A stretch of DNA of 64,000 bases from Acanthaster planci. Its lineage: Eukaryota > Echinodermata > Asteroidea > Valvatida > Acanthasteridae. Positions within the stretch are counted from its first letter, which is position 1, and each line of letters opens with the position of its first letter. Shown here in pieces: positions 33,501 through 45,500 of this stretch. Position numbers and translations under genes: made by a program. Below the pieces are notes generated by a model that was not told the origin of the DNA, did not search any database, and saw only the letters and a program-made list of their open reading frames with translations. The stretch lies in the NCBI RefSeq assembly GCF_001949145.1, contig NW_019091409.1, positions 1,222,412 to 1,286,411 of the forward strand, read 5' to 3'.

Positions 33501-36500
33501 NNNNNNNNNNNNNNNNNNNNNNNNNNNNNNNNNNNNNNNNNNNNNNNNNNNNNNNNNNNNNNNNNNNNNNNNNNNNNNNNNNNNNNNNNNNNNNNNNNNN
33601 NNNNNNNNNNNNNNNNNNNNNNNNNNNNNNNNNNNNNNNNNNNNNNNNNNNNNNNNNNNNNNNNNNNNNNNNNNNNNNNNNNNNNNNNNNNNNNNNNNNN
33701 NNNNNNNNNNNNNNNNNNNNNNNNNNNNNNNNNNNNNNNNNNNNNNNNNNNNNNNNNNNNNNNNNNNNNNNNNNNNNNNNNNNNNNNNNNNNNNNNNNNN
33801 NNNNNNNNNNNNNNNNNNNNNNNNNNNNNNNNNNNNNNNNNNNNNNNNNNNNNNNNNNNNNNNNNNNNNNNNNNNNNNNNNNNNNNNNNNNNNNNNNNNN
33901 NNNNNNNNNNNNNNNNNNNNNNNNNNNNNNNNNNNNNNNNNNNNNNNNNNNNNNNNNNGAGAAGACGAATGCCATTTGGATTGGATCTATGAAAGATAGT
34001 GAGGAGAAGCTTTGTGAAGGGATCAACGTGAACTGGGTCTCCGCTAAGCAACCTTTTAGAATTCTTGGTATAGACTTCTCCACTGATCTTAACACTATGA
34101 TTTCGCTGAATTACAATAGGATTATCCCGACCTTACGTGGCCAGATTTTTAATTGGTCAAAGAGACAGTTAACAGTATTAGGCAGAATTGCTTTAGTTAG
34201 GATTAAATCATTACTCATGTCAAAACTTATTTACCTTGTGTTAACCCTTCCCGATCCTCCCTGTGATATGATTAAGGAGTTAAATAGTCTGGTTTTTAAT
34301 CTTATTTGGAAAGGACACGACCAAGTGGCCAACAACCAAATTAAATAAGATTATGGTCAGGATGGGTTGCGAATGGTTGATGTTCGGGTTTATTTAGAAG
34401 CTCTGAAAGTTATCTGATTACGTAGACTCCTCAAAGCTCAGTCCTCAGGTTGGTCTACTTTGTGCAATTGTATTTTTTATATTTCCCGATTGTCCTTATT
34501 GGAAGGTGGTTCAATTAAATTGATTGGTGCCTGGAGAGTTCGTAATGCATTTTGGTTCGATGTGTTTACAGCATGGTCTAACTTTACTTGGGCCCATTTG
34601 CCTACAAAGAAAGCGAAGGTATTGACGTTTTCTCTTTGGTTCATGGTAAAATTAAGATCAAAGGCAGATGTTTTTATTATAAACATTGGTTGAGTAAAGG
34701 TGTTAAGTTTATTGGTGATTTAATAAATGAGAATGGCGCTTTTCTTTCTCTAGATGAGTTTAAGAATGTATTTGGTGTCAACACCAACTTTTTAGATTAT
34801 TTTGGAGAGTTGAGAGCAATTAAGTTGTCCTTTAGAGAATTCATGTCGGAAAGTTCAGTTATTTACTTCCCATTTTTGCCGTTCAACTTCGAAGTGCTTT
34901 TAAAGGACCAGAAAGGATCACAAGGGATCTATAAAGTTTTAGTGTGTTTTAAACATGTGCTAAGAAAATTGATATATAAGTGGAATGTTAAACTGAATAT
35001 AAATTTTGATCTTTCGAAATGGTCTTTAATTTTCAATATTCCCTATACTTGTACAGTTGACACTAAACTACTTTGGTTCCAATTTAGATTAATACACCGG
35101 ATCCTGGGAACTAATTTATTTTTGTCTAAGATTGGTAAGACAGATACCAATCTTTGTACATTCTGTAACGAGGAGGAGGAGACACTTATCCATCTTTTTT
35201 GCTCGTGTACATACACTATCTCTTTCTGGTCCTCAGTATTTGTATGGATGAAAGAGAAGACCAATCCGTCTATTGCAATGGATAATAACGTCTTTTTGTT
35301 TGGCAACATCAATGTTAAACGTAATAGGAAAGTGGTTAAATTAATATTGTTGATCTGTAAATTCAATATAATGTGTAAAATGAAAATGAACGAAAAACGA
35401 CCCTCACTTTCAGTCTTAAAAAGGATGAGAAGAATTATTATTGGATGGAAAAATTCATGATCTATGGAACTGGAACTAGCTCCCAATTTCACTATAAATG
35501 GGACCAATTCGTCATATTTGGCCAAGGTTAGCAGGTGTTTAATATTATTGGAATTTAAATCTGTATTTCTTATTTTATAAATTGTTAGCATGGATGTTTA
35601 AAAAGACACAGTGAACAATAAATTAGAATCCCAGAAAAAAATAAATAAATAAATTCCCGATACCCCCAGGTCCCCTCCCCCACTAAAAACAGATGAATGG
35701 ATATTGACCGAGGCTAACAAAAGCTTTCCCTCAAAAAAACACACCCCTGGAAGCTGGTGCTCCCATAAGATGCAGACTCCCGTGCCCCACAACTGGTAAA
35801 ATCCTAGCTACGCCACTGCTTCTTCCAAATTTCTTGGTAAAGTCAAATATGACTGTAAAGGGTACAACAGGGATGTCACACTCTAGACTAAAATCAAACT
35901 TCTAATTTTAAGCAGTGCTTTCGAATTCCAAACAAACACTGTATACCTTTCTGATAAATTTATGTATCATCATACTATTATTCATAAATACTGTACTTCA
36001 GACCGTCTCCCTTAATTCAACAACGTGCAACTTGACCGTGTATTAACATTAATGCCTGCCGAGAAGTGATAATTTCCGCTGCGTAAAAATCACGCGCTGG
36101 CACATAGATACGAGATCGAGTCTGATTGCTCAGGAGTCAGTGTGAAAAGGAAAGTAACAATTTAGAACAAAATCATTGGAAAACCATCATATGTTGACTT
36201 ATTTTGACTCTCTGAATAAAAAGATATTTATGACTGGGAATAAATTATGTGCTTGGCGGTGCGGCTCGGGCATTAGTCGCGTCCATTCTCCACGTTTAAG
36301 ATCGGCCAAGCACGTCTTTATCCTCTTAATAAAGTGCCGCTTCTGCGCGGCCTTCCGAGACATCGCATTTACAGTTGTGACAGTTATCCGCACTGGCAGG
36401 ATGGGAGGTGGGGGTGGCTTCGGAATCTCGTTGAAAAAGAGTTTAATCTGTTGACTTGTAAAGGAAAAAGAGACTTTCACCTTAACTACGAAAACTTGGC

Positions 36501-39500
36501 TGGCACTGCATGAGGGCAAATTAAACACACTTCCTGCGTATGGTATGCTAAAAATCGTTTTGCGTATGCCACAGTGCTTTAAAACCCTACCTGACCCAGA
36601 AATCAGTGAATACATGCATACCATCAAATTGTATTCACTCATATCAATTAGCAAGTCTTTAGAACTTATTTACAGTCCTCATGGGTTTTAAATTTGGCTA
36701 CAGAAAGACATTTTTGCAATGGACGCATTGGCAAAAGTGCATTATTAGGCCCCCCAAAAGACTCTGGTTTCTGGTCATGGGCTTGGTCCAAAAGTGGTGC
36801 GGTGACGCGGGTGTTTTTTGTCTCTCCTTTTTTTTCCTTAGAAGTGATGCACATGCACATATACTTTAGAAGTATGGCCTTGTTACTATAAGAAGTGCGA
36901 ATTAACAACTTTGAATGAATAAAACGACCATAAAATATGACGAGAGGCAATGGTTTCGGTTATCTCACTCAAACAAGAGGCTTCTATTCTTGACAATATT
37001 GAGCTTGTTAAAATACAGTAGCACAACCGTGGGACAAAAATAAATGTGAAAAATAAATGTTCTGCTCCAGTTTCCGGTTTTAAATGAAATTCTCATGAGG
37101 TAGCTGTATATGGCATTCTTTGCACATTGTTTTCTGCTTTAGCTTAGAGGAATTACGGTTGCACGTCAAATAGCCTATGAAAAATAATTGAAGATATTTC
37201 AGCTCCACAATCAAAATGAAAATAAAATTCTCATGAGGTAAATGATTTACTGTGCACATTGTTTTCTGTTTTAGCTCATAAGAAACAAACTGCGTATAAA
37301 ATATTTGGGGATGGGAATTCAGCTTAGAAAATAGAATCTCTCACTCTAATCTACTTTGTTCTTGGCAAGTGACAATGCATGAGTTGTTACATGTATGGTA
37401 GTCAAAACGCGATGTCCATCGCCACTACATGCACTGCATGTGTGTGTACCGCCACTGCTCACCGATACTGAAATAGACTGGCCCTCACGGTTTGTTGATT
37501 AAATGTTTATATAAATTATTAAAAGCGTTTTTAATTTGTATACGTAAGCAGGACGTGAGACCACTTCGTTTGTCTGGTTCACAGACATGTGCCCAGGTCT
37601 GAATCAATTGGCTACGGCCGGAAATTACACCGAGTATTTGGCAGCATCTACGGCCAGTTCCCATAGAATCATGCACAATATCAAGGCGCAGCCAACTGAT
37701 TCCGACAAGAATGACGTCATCTGATAAGAGTGCCCGACTGAAATGTATGGAAGCCTAGGAGGATTCCTTCACCGTACATATCACTCAACCCCATCCATCA
37801 AAAACACGTTAAAATTAGGCGGTAGCAGAATTCCTGCTGATCAAGTAAGTTTGGCGGCTTTTGGAAATCTTTTCATGCTAAATAACGAAATTTGGCCAAC
37901 GTGCAGGTCTACAGCGACGCGCGCTTTGACCAGAAACCAGAGACTTTATTTGGCCTTATTGTTCTCCACGAATGATGGCGCCCTCTATTGACAATTATTT
38001 AGAATTTCTGGAAAGAGTACGAACAGGCAATAGCTACCGTAGTTTTCAAAAATTTCTCAGTGTGATCATTTTAAAGAGACATCACCTTAGTTTGGAACTG
38101 AGATCATTATGGATTTGTATGTCATTGCAACACAACGGGAAAGGAGGGGCAAATGAAGAAAAGAAATCGTGTTACTTCGTTTCACTTAATATTCTTTGAA
38201 ATTCTTGAATTTTTTTAAAGACTCTGATTTTTTTCTTTCAGAGGTATTATTTCAATAAACCAGGTTCGTCACTCTGTATGGGTCCCTCTTTCGCTAAGCA
38301 TTTTGCTATTAAAGTATGTAATAATTTGGAAAATCGAACAAGTTGCCTTTTCCAGTGACCTCTCTTTCCCATTCAGGTATGTTTTTCAGTTATGTTTTTC
38401 AGTTCTTCCGAGAGAAGCAATATTCGTTAGGCGACTGTTTCCTCAGTGCGTTCTGAACCATTGAGGTCAGGGTATCGGATTATATATGTATCTTGCTGGC
38501 GATCTCAATGAAATTGGGCTCTTTTGTTCAACCCATTTTCCTTTCAAGTATTTTTCAGTTATCTTCCAGTTCAGGTTGAAAGTAGACCATGTTTCTGTCC
38601 ATGGAGGTACCTGTAGCTCCACCAAAAACCACAATTTCAATTTTCAGTATTATTTAATTCTCAGAAGTCTTTGTCAACAGTTTTAATCAACATTTCTATG
38701 TTAATAAAAACCACACAAAATGTGTTGAAATATCTTACAATTGACGAGCCGAGTTCCAAATCAAATACCCTATTTGGCTAATCGCTAGGCGGTTGGAAAA
38801 ACTCTGTTATCCACTATTTCAAGCCATGACACAAGACTGAGTTCGAAATAAGCACGAGCAGTTCGAAATGTTAGAAAGAAATATTTGGCTCGTTTACAAC
38901 ATAACTGGTACAAAAAATATCTCTAAACCCTCCAGCGTTCGTTGGAATTGACAAATGACATTACCCCTGACAAAAACCTATATTTCCTTCAACTACCTCT
39001 CAGCTTAAATTCCACCTAAGCTGTGTTAAAACCCTCAAATTACGACTAACCTTTGCACACTAAGTTACAACGAAGTCGATGGCCTTCGAGCGAATGCGAT
39101 GACAATGAGCGCTGAGCGCTGGGCCCGACGGTCATTGGCAGCCGTCACATACGATATAAGCTACATATCTCAACAATAGATGGTGCTGTTCATTGTTCTC
39201 CAAACAACGTCAATTCCTGGCTGACGACAGCCTAGAAAGTTGATTTTTATTTTTTGGCACAATGATTAAATGCGCGACTTTTCCGCTGGCATATATTTGT
39301 AGCTAATTAATTAGTCAACCAATTTATGAATAAGCTAGACATTTTTGCCCTAGCCGTTTATAGTGATTGTAAAACTGCATCTATGTCGATGTGTATTTTT
39401 CTTGTTTGGTACTTTTCATAGTTTACTGTAAATAGTAAACGGGAATTTCTGCACCCTACTCAGTATTTTTCGAAAGCAAATTTGTATCAGCTAAAAGAGT

Positions 39501-42500
39501 GTCTAACAAGCTACAAAATGATGTAAAAGGTTTCTCTCTAAAGAGATAAATTTGTTTTTGAAAAGCAAAGTTTTTTGTTAACATTTTTTCAATTATTATC
39601 ACTCTACCTTTCTTCAAAAAGGCTAAGGTACGTACTTCAGTGGAATATACGGCAAAACTATTAAAAAAACAAAATAATTTTTGGTGAGCGTTATCGCATT
39701 AGATACTACTTCACTGATTAAAAGCATAACATAAAGGGGGAAAATTATGAAATATCTGGGTCTTTAATACAGCATAGGGTATGCATTTTCTGAAAGAGAG
39801 CTTTTACAGTTTGCTTCAATAATATTCTCAACCTTTCCACCTTTGCAGGTATCAAGTATTTGAAATCACACCCAAATCAAGAATTCAGTTTCAACAGATG
39901 ATGGATTTGGACCACGAATTCTTTGACAACGTATGTATATCGAAGTAGTGTCTTAAAGGAGCATTCTTGACTTGGAGGGCTTACTGCAGTGGTTTTGCTC
40001 TAAAGATGCGTAGTTGATACGATGACAAACACGTATGCCACACTCTGAGCAAGACGTGGTGTTGACTTCGCACCAGTCCTGACGAAACATCAGTTCAGTG
40101 TGTATTCTCTTTTGAAAACAGCACAGATTAATAATAATTAATAAATCCTAATTTTGAGAAAAAAATTAGTGTATGTGATATACACAGAATAAACTAGGAC
40201 CAAACAGGGTGTAAAGCCTGCGACCACTTTAGCCGATGGGGCCCAGCTTACGAAACACTTCATTCGGTCCCGGGTTAAACCCAACCGATGCAGAATTCTT
40301 ATAGTAGCAATTTAATGGTTTTGTTTCTACCACTGCAAACATATAGCTTGATTTCTGGAAGACCGGTTCCGTCGGCGAACCCAGTCAAGTGATGGTGCCT
40401 CCCGTGCACGTGGACAACCTCAAGGAAGCTTTGGAAGAGTTGCAGATTGAGTTTGGGGTATACATTGACAACCTTCAAGCCCTCATTGACGAAGAGACGA
40501 AAGCTATCACCTCACGTGAGAAGGCCACAACCTTAGCAAGTTTCGATTACAATGTATACCACAGCATGCAAGAGGTAGGCCCCCCGTAGGATCAAATTTA
40601 ACTCGACTAAATGTCAGTATGTACAAGCCATGTTCTAAAAATGGTATAATACGAAGCAGAATTAGAGTCAAAAGATCGGAACATGTTTCCGAGAAATGTA
40701 ATGCTTTTTTACAAATCGATTTTTTTTTAATGTAATGTTTTTAAAACAGACCGTACTTCGAATTTTATGAAATTTTACAGACCTAACATGTTTTTAAGAT
40801 TCGAATAAACTTTTTTGACCCAACATGTTTTTAAGATACGAATAAAATTTTTGGACTTAATATGTTTTTAAGATTCGAGTAAATTTTTTCATACCTAACA
40901 TGTTTTCGCAATCCGAATGAAATTTGACAGACCTAACGTTTTCCAGATTCGAATGCATTTTCCCCGACAATAAACAGCCGAAGGTTTCAAGTTTTGACGG
41001 TGTTCGGTATGCGCATGCGCAGTCGAACTATAGATTTATTCCCGCTCCATTAAACAATGGGGCAGTCAGTGCTATAAGCCCCATGTTTCGAATTAAGTCA
41101 AGCGACTACATACGACGTCCCTGCACGTATGTTCAGCCCCCATAGACTGTGCACTCATTCAGTTTGTGTATTCGCGCCTGTGCAATAGTGACATAATTCG
41201 GCCTGAAAAATTATTCTAGCAGACGACGTATATCTTGGTGACCCATGTGGGGGATTGTATTGTCATTTCCATTGAAGACCTTGTGTATGAATAAATTGCC
41301 AAGAGTGTGTCAAATGGTGCAAAAAATCGCCGATAAAAAAATCAAAGAAAGTGGAAAATGTCAATTTTTCGACTAAGTACAATTATGAAAATCTATTGTA
41401 TTTTTATCTGGCTTTGTGTCCAATTTTCACACTTTTGTCGAATTCCCCTCAGATCACCGGTGATACTGTCTGGAAGACTTGTATCTATCAGTTAATTTTT
41501 TCAAGATCGAGAGCCATTTGTCTGAAATGCATTTCGTTTTTCATGCGGATTCAAATTTCCACACGAGTTTGGCAGCGGTCAAAAATGAGATGTCCGGATT
41601 TCGGGCATGGTGCATGCTCGTACCTACGCAGACCTGGATACGAGTGCGTTTGGTTACGAGTTGAATGCGTACAATCACGTCAAGTTGCCCGATTATCAGG
41701 CACAAACAAAAACTTCCCGTTCTCATCCATACCGTTTCCTTCTTACATGATACTTTCGCATTTGAGAGTTCATGATATTCCTCATTATTCACAAGTAAAG
41801 AAATGTCAGGGAAAACTCCCAGTCGGCAAAACTGAAAAAAATCCCCTCTAACATGTTGGTTCACTTCCAACTTCTGACTCTGTTACTTTTGAGGCATGTA
41901 AGAAAGACGGGCGAAAATTTGGCCGAAAAGGATTTTTATCGTGTGCAAGTTATCAAAAGGGACTTTGAGTGTTGAAATACTAATCGGTATGGAAATAAGG
42001 GGCAAACAACTTTTTCTGAGCTTGATGTTGATCGATTACTTTTGGGGTCCACCTGTCCGAGTCAACTGGCTTCTGGCTACAGTGGCATTCAGTACGCATG
42101 CGCACAAACTAAGCGAGGGGCATGAACATACGTGGCCCGGCGCGCTGTGGCTCGCACTCACGGGCGTCCAGACGACGGACATATATAAAAAAAAAAGTGG
42201 ACTTGCAACGTCTTGGTATGAAAGAGAAGCCAACTAGCGGCCATTTTACCAAGCCGGATACAAATGCGCGGGTTGGCTCGCTTCTATTGACGCCAGGGAG
42301 AACAAACGCGGGCATTGCCGGGCAAGCTTGGTAAAATGGCCGCTAGTGGATTCAATAATTTCTATAAGCTGATTAAGGGCATTGCGAGTCCAGATCTACG
42401 ACCAGCAAAACATCCGTGCCGTCAATGTATTTATGTAGTCGCTCGACTTAATTCGATATTTGGGGCTTATAGCACTGACTCGATTGTTTAAGGGAGCGGG

Positions 42501-45500
42501 AATAATTCTATAGTTTGACTGCACATGCGCATACCGAACACAGCCGAATCATCGAAAAAGATTCGGGACTTCGGGTACCATCGGGCCAAACACCGTCAAG
42601 AAGATGCTTTCTCAATTCGGCTGCTTTCTCAATATTTGGATGCTTTTTAAAGTCGGATGCTTTCGAAATTCGGATGCTTTCTGAATTTGGATGAAATGCG
42701 GTGCGAAACTTGAAACCTTCGGCTGTTTATTGTCGGGGAAAATGCATTCGAATCTGGAAAACGTTAGGTTTGAAAAATTTCATTCAAATCTTCAAAACAT
42801 GTTAGGTATGAAAAAAATACTCGAATCTTGAAAACATATTTCGTCCAAAAAATTTTATCCAAAAAAGATATTATTAGGTACGAAAGATTTCATTCGGTTT
42901 TGGAAAATGAATTCAAGAATTCAAAGTACGGTCTGTTTTAAAAAAACACTTGAAAACAAAGAAAAAATCGATTTTAAAAAAAAGCATAACATTTCTCGGA
43001 AAACATGTTCCGATCTTTTTTACTCTAATTCTGCTTCGTAATATAAAAGCTCGTATTGATGTGTTATGTCAGTCGGACCACTTCAATATTTCTGACTTCT
43101 GCAATAACTTTTACGGATTTTTTTTGTTGTATCAAATGATCAGTTCTGCAAAGACTCCACAGATTTTATGTTGCCTTTTAATGGTAGATAATAAGAATTT
43201 TAAAAAATAGAGACTAGGAATAAATGACGACATGTTGGAGTCTTTCAACATCTAATATAAAACAACACAAAGAGCATGTGTGTAAATCCGAGGGATGGAG
43301 AATATACCCCCCCACGTTTTGAGGGGGGATGGGCTACTGAATCACACCCTAACTTTTTGTGGTGAGCAAAAAATAGAAGCAGATTTTGAAGGATTCTTTT
43401 TTAGACTTTAACGACTAAAATGCATTCAATACCACCCCAAATGGAGGAAAAATTTGAAGCCATAAATATGCCTTTCTGAAAATGTTACAGATGTACATCA
43501 ATATCATGGACAATGACCTCTTTTTAGAATCATATGGTGTCCCCCCCCCCTTTTCAATTTTCATGTCCAGGCAATCATCCCCTGCCTTTTCTCATCCCCT
43601 TCACCTCCAATTTCTGGCACAAATTTACACCACTGACAAAGAGGCACTCGTCCACTGTTTGTCCGGTCGGTGCGTCTCTGAACTTCTTTCTCAATTATCG
43701 TTCGTTTTTTAGATCTTGGACTGGATGAAAGCCTTTAGCCAAGCCGAGTCCTCAAGTTCTCTTACAATCAAGGAAATGCATCTGGGCTATTCAGTTGAGG
43801 GACGTCCACTCAAGGCATTGAAGGTGAGAAAAGGACATCATAAAGTATGACTGTATGGCTTTGAGTCTACTTGGTATCGTCCTGCATGTTAGGCTTCTCT
43901 AACCAAAGTTCAGGGTCCAGATTCTGTCACGCATTGAACAGTAAGTTTCTTCTTACAGATTTTTACAGGGAGCGGCCAGTTTGGGGCTTACACCCAAGGG
44001 GGCATACATGCTAGAGAATGGGTCTCGCCTGCCACTGTCATCAACCTCGTCCAAAAGGTCAGAAAATAATGTCCTGTAAAGTTTGCTATCTTACCAGTAA
44101 TGCCCACATAACATTCCCCTTTTCCAAGATCCAAAGCTGACCGGCATATTTTTGAAAGTTTCCCCAAAGCAATTGCTTTAACTATATTACGAAGGAATTT
44201 CTGAAGTTCCCCTATATACTGGGAGTAAGCTAGCAAACTCGATGCAGTGCCCTACAAAAGAATGCACATGCACCCAACCCTAAATGCGCGTTGCATCAGG
44301 ATGTTCCCGATTCCATTCAGTCCCTGAGCAAATTCCACCCTTCTGATGCCTTATTTTAATCGCCAGTTCGTTGCAGCCTTCAAGAGTGGGGACAGCGTAG
44401 CCACCCAATTTTTCAACAAGTTCGACTGGTACGTTATCCCTGTACTCAACGTTGACGGTTACCACTACACTCGTCCAGAGTCAGTAAGTCTGATTTTTTT
44501 TCAGTAATTCGGACATTTCACAAAAGTGCGCCTCCAAGAGTTTGCAACTCATTGACCTATCACAGTGCGCGAAATCTGTCGACCCAATGCGCGTTTGGAA
44601 AGGGTCGACAGATTTTGCGCATAGGGATTGGCCAACGCATTGCGAACTCTTGGAGGCGCACTATTGTGAATTGCCCGTATACGATAAATCCAATGGGCCA
44701 TTAGCACAAATTACTCTTGGCTTAGCCCTTGCTCCCCACATGGTCTGATAAAAGAATGATATTCCTCCAAAATGGTTATTTCCCGTCTCTTACAGGAAAG
44801 CACATAAATTTACTGAACAGTAACTATACGTAAGCACGTCACGAGCACAATTAAAGGCATAAACATTTGCGCTACACCTCCCACTTCCAAATGACGACAC
44901 TTCGGCACGCTTCTATGGGTTTTGTAAGTGGAGACGTAGTGAAAGCTAACGCATTGTACAAAGCTGCAGTAGAAACATTGTGAGAAATTTTCCTCCACTC
45001 CCACTTCTGAGGTAAAATTCCAAAGTTGTACAGAATTACAAGTTGTACATACGTCCACGGAGGCTTCTTTACCTCCATGGTACATTTATTCTCGTATATA
45101 CGAGCAACTGAAATTTTAACTCAGAACTGAGAACTGAATTATTATTTTTGTTCCTAAAACAGCTTCGTAGCAATGCACAGACTTGACAAAAACACCAATA
45201 AAGCAAACTTACAGCTAGACATGAAATGTAGGATTAATTTTCTTGTCTCTTCTATATCTCCTGATCATCGCTCCAAGTCTGAAAAACACTCCTGCTCCAT
45301 CTAAAAAATATACACAAAACGCTCACCAAATACAATGTATATCTACCGCTGCTCTAGAATCTTGTAACTCTTGCCATCGACACCGTAACCGACAATCTCA
45401 CGGGACTTCAGAGAGCTTGTAGTATTCACGTATGTTCACTCCCATCCCATGCCCTTGTGCACCACTTAGTTGAGAGTTAGCGCATGCACACTCGATCACT

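Larger units (their letters stand above)
30720..35648 (+). mobile_element. L1/Tx1-like LINE nested in the hAT element
   Basis: Flanked by a 14-bp duplication of ATAAATTCCCRATA (30706-30719 and 35649-35662, one mismatch) and ending in an (AAAT)n tail. It encodes an ORF1 with coiled coil and RNA-binding domain and an ORF2 with endonuclease, reverse transcriptase and a C-terminal Cys/His knuckle. The central RT lies in the assembly gap. The length (about 4.9 kb including N) fits a nearly full-length copy. In-frame stops and frameshifts show it is no longer active. Confidence 0.85.
30672..35818. mobile_element. hAT element with a nested LINE, in intron 1 of copy 2
   Basis: Ends are CAATGGTGTAGC (30672-30683) and its inverted partner GCTACGCCACTG (35807-35818), followed inside by matching GTGGGGCACG words. 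An exact 8-bp target duplication CTTCTTCC flanks it (30664-30671 and 35819-35826). The CAGTGGCGTAGC terminus and 8-bp duplication are the signature of the hAT superfamily. Without the LINE only about 220 bp remain, so it is non-autonomous. Copy 3 intron 1 shows the empty site (about 60078-60084). Confidence 0.85.
40644..43045. mobile_element. 2.4-kb long-inverted-repeat element in intron 3 of copy 2
   Basis: Arms of about 480-600 bp (40644-41117 and about 42432-43045) are inverted copies, starting TATAATACGAAGCAG and TATATTACGAAGCAG. Each arm contains a tandem array of a roughly 38-bp unit (CATGTTTTTAAGATTCGAAT and variants), at 40735-40965 and 42730-42930. The central loop holds two further nested elements. 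Introns 3 of copies 1 and 3 lack it. No transposase frame is credible. Confidence 0.8.

Noticed and set aside
32865-34095. Open frames of 350-380 codons around 33 kb
   Set aside because: They consist mainly of the second assembly gap; only the LINE pieces on either side are real.
41351-41851. A 166-codon frame in intron 3 of copy 2
   Set aside because: The homologous element at 47368-48783 keeps similarity in other frames instead, and the protein has no recognisable domain.
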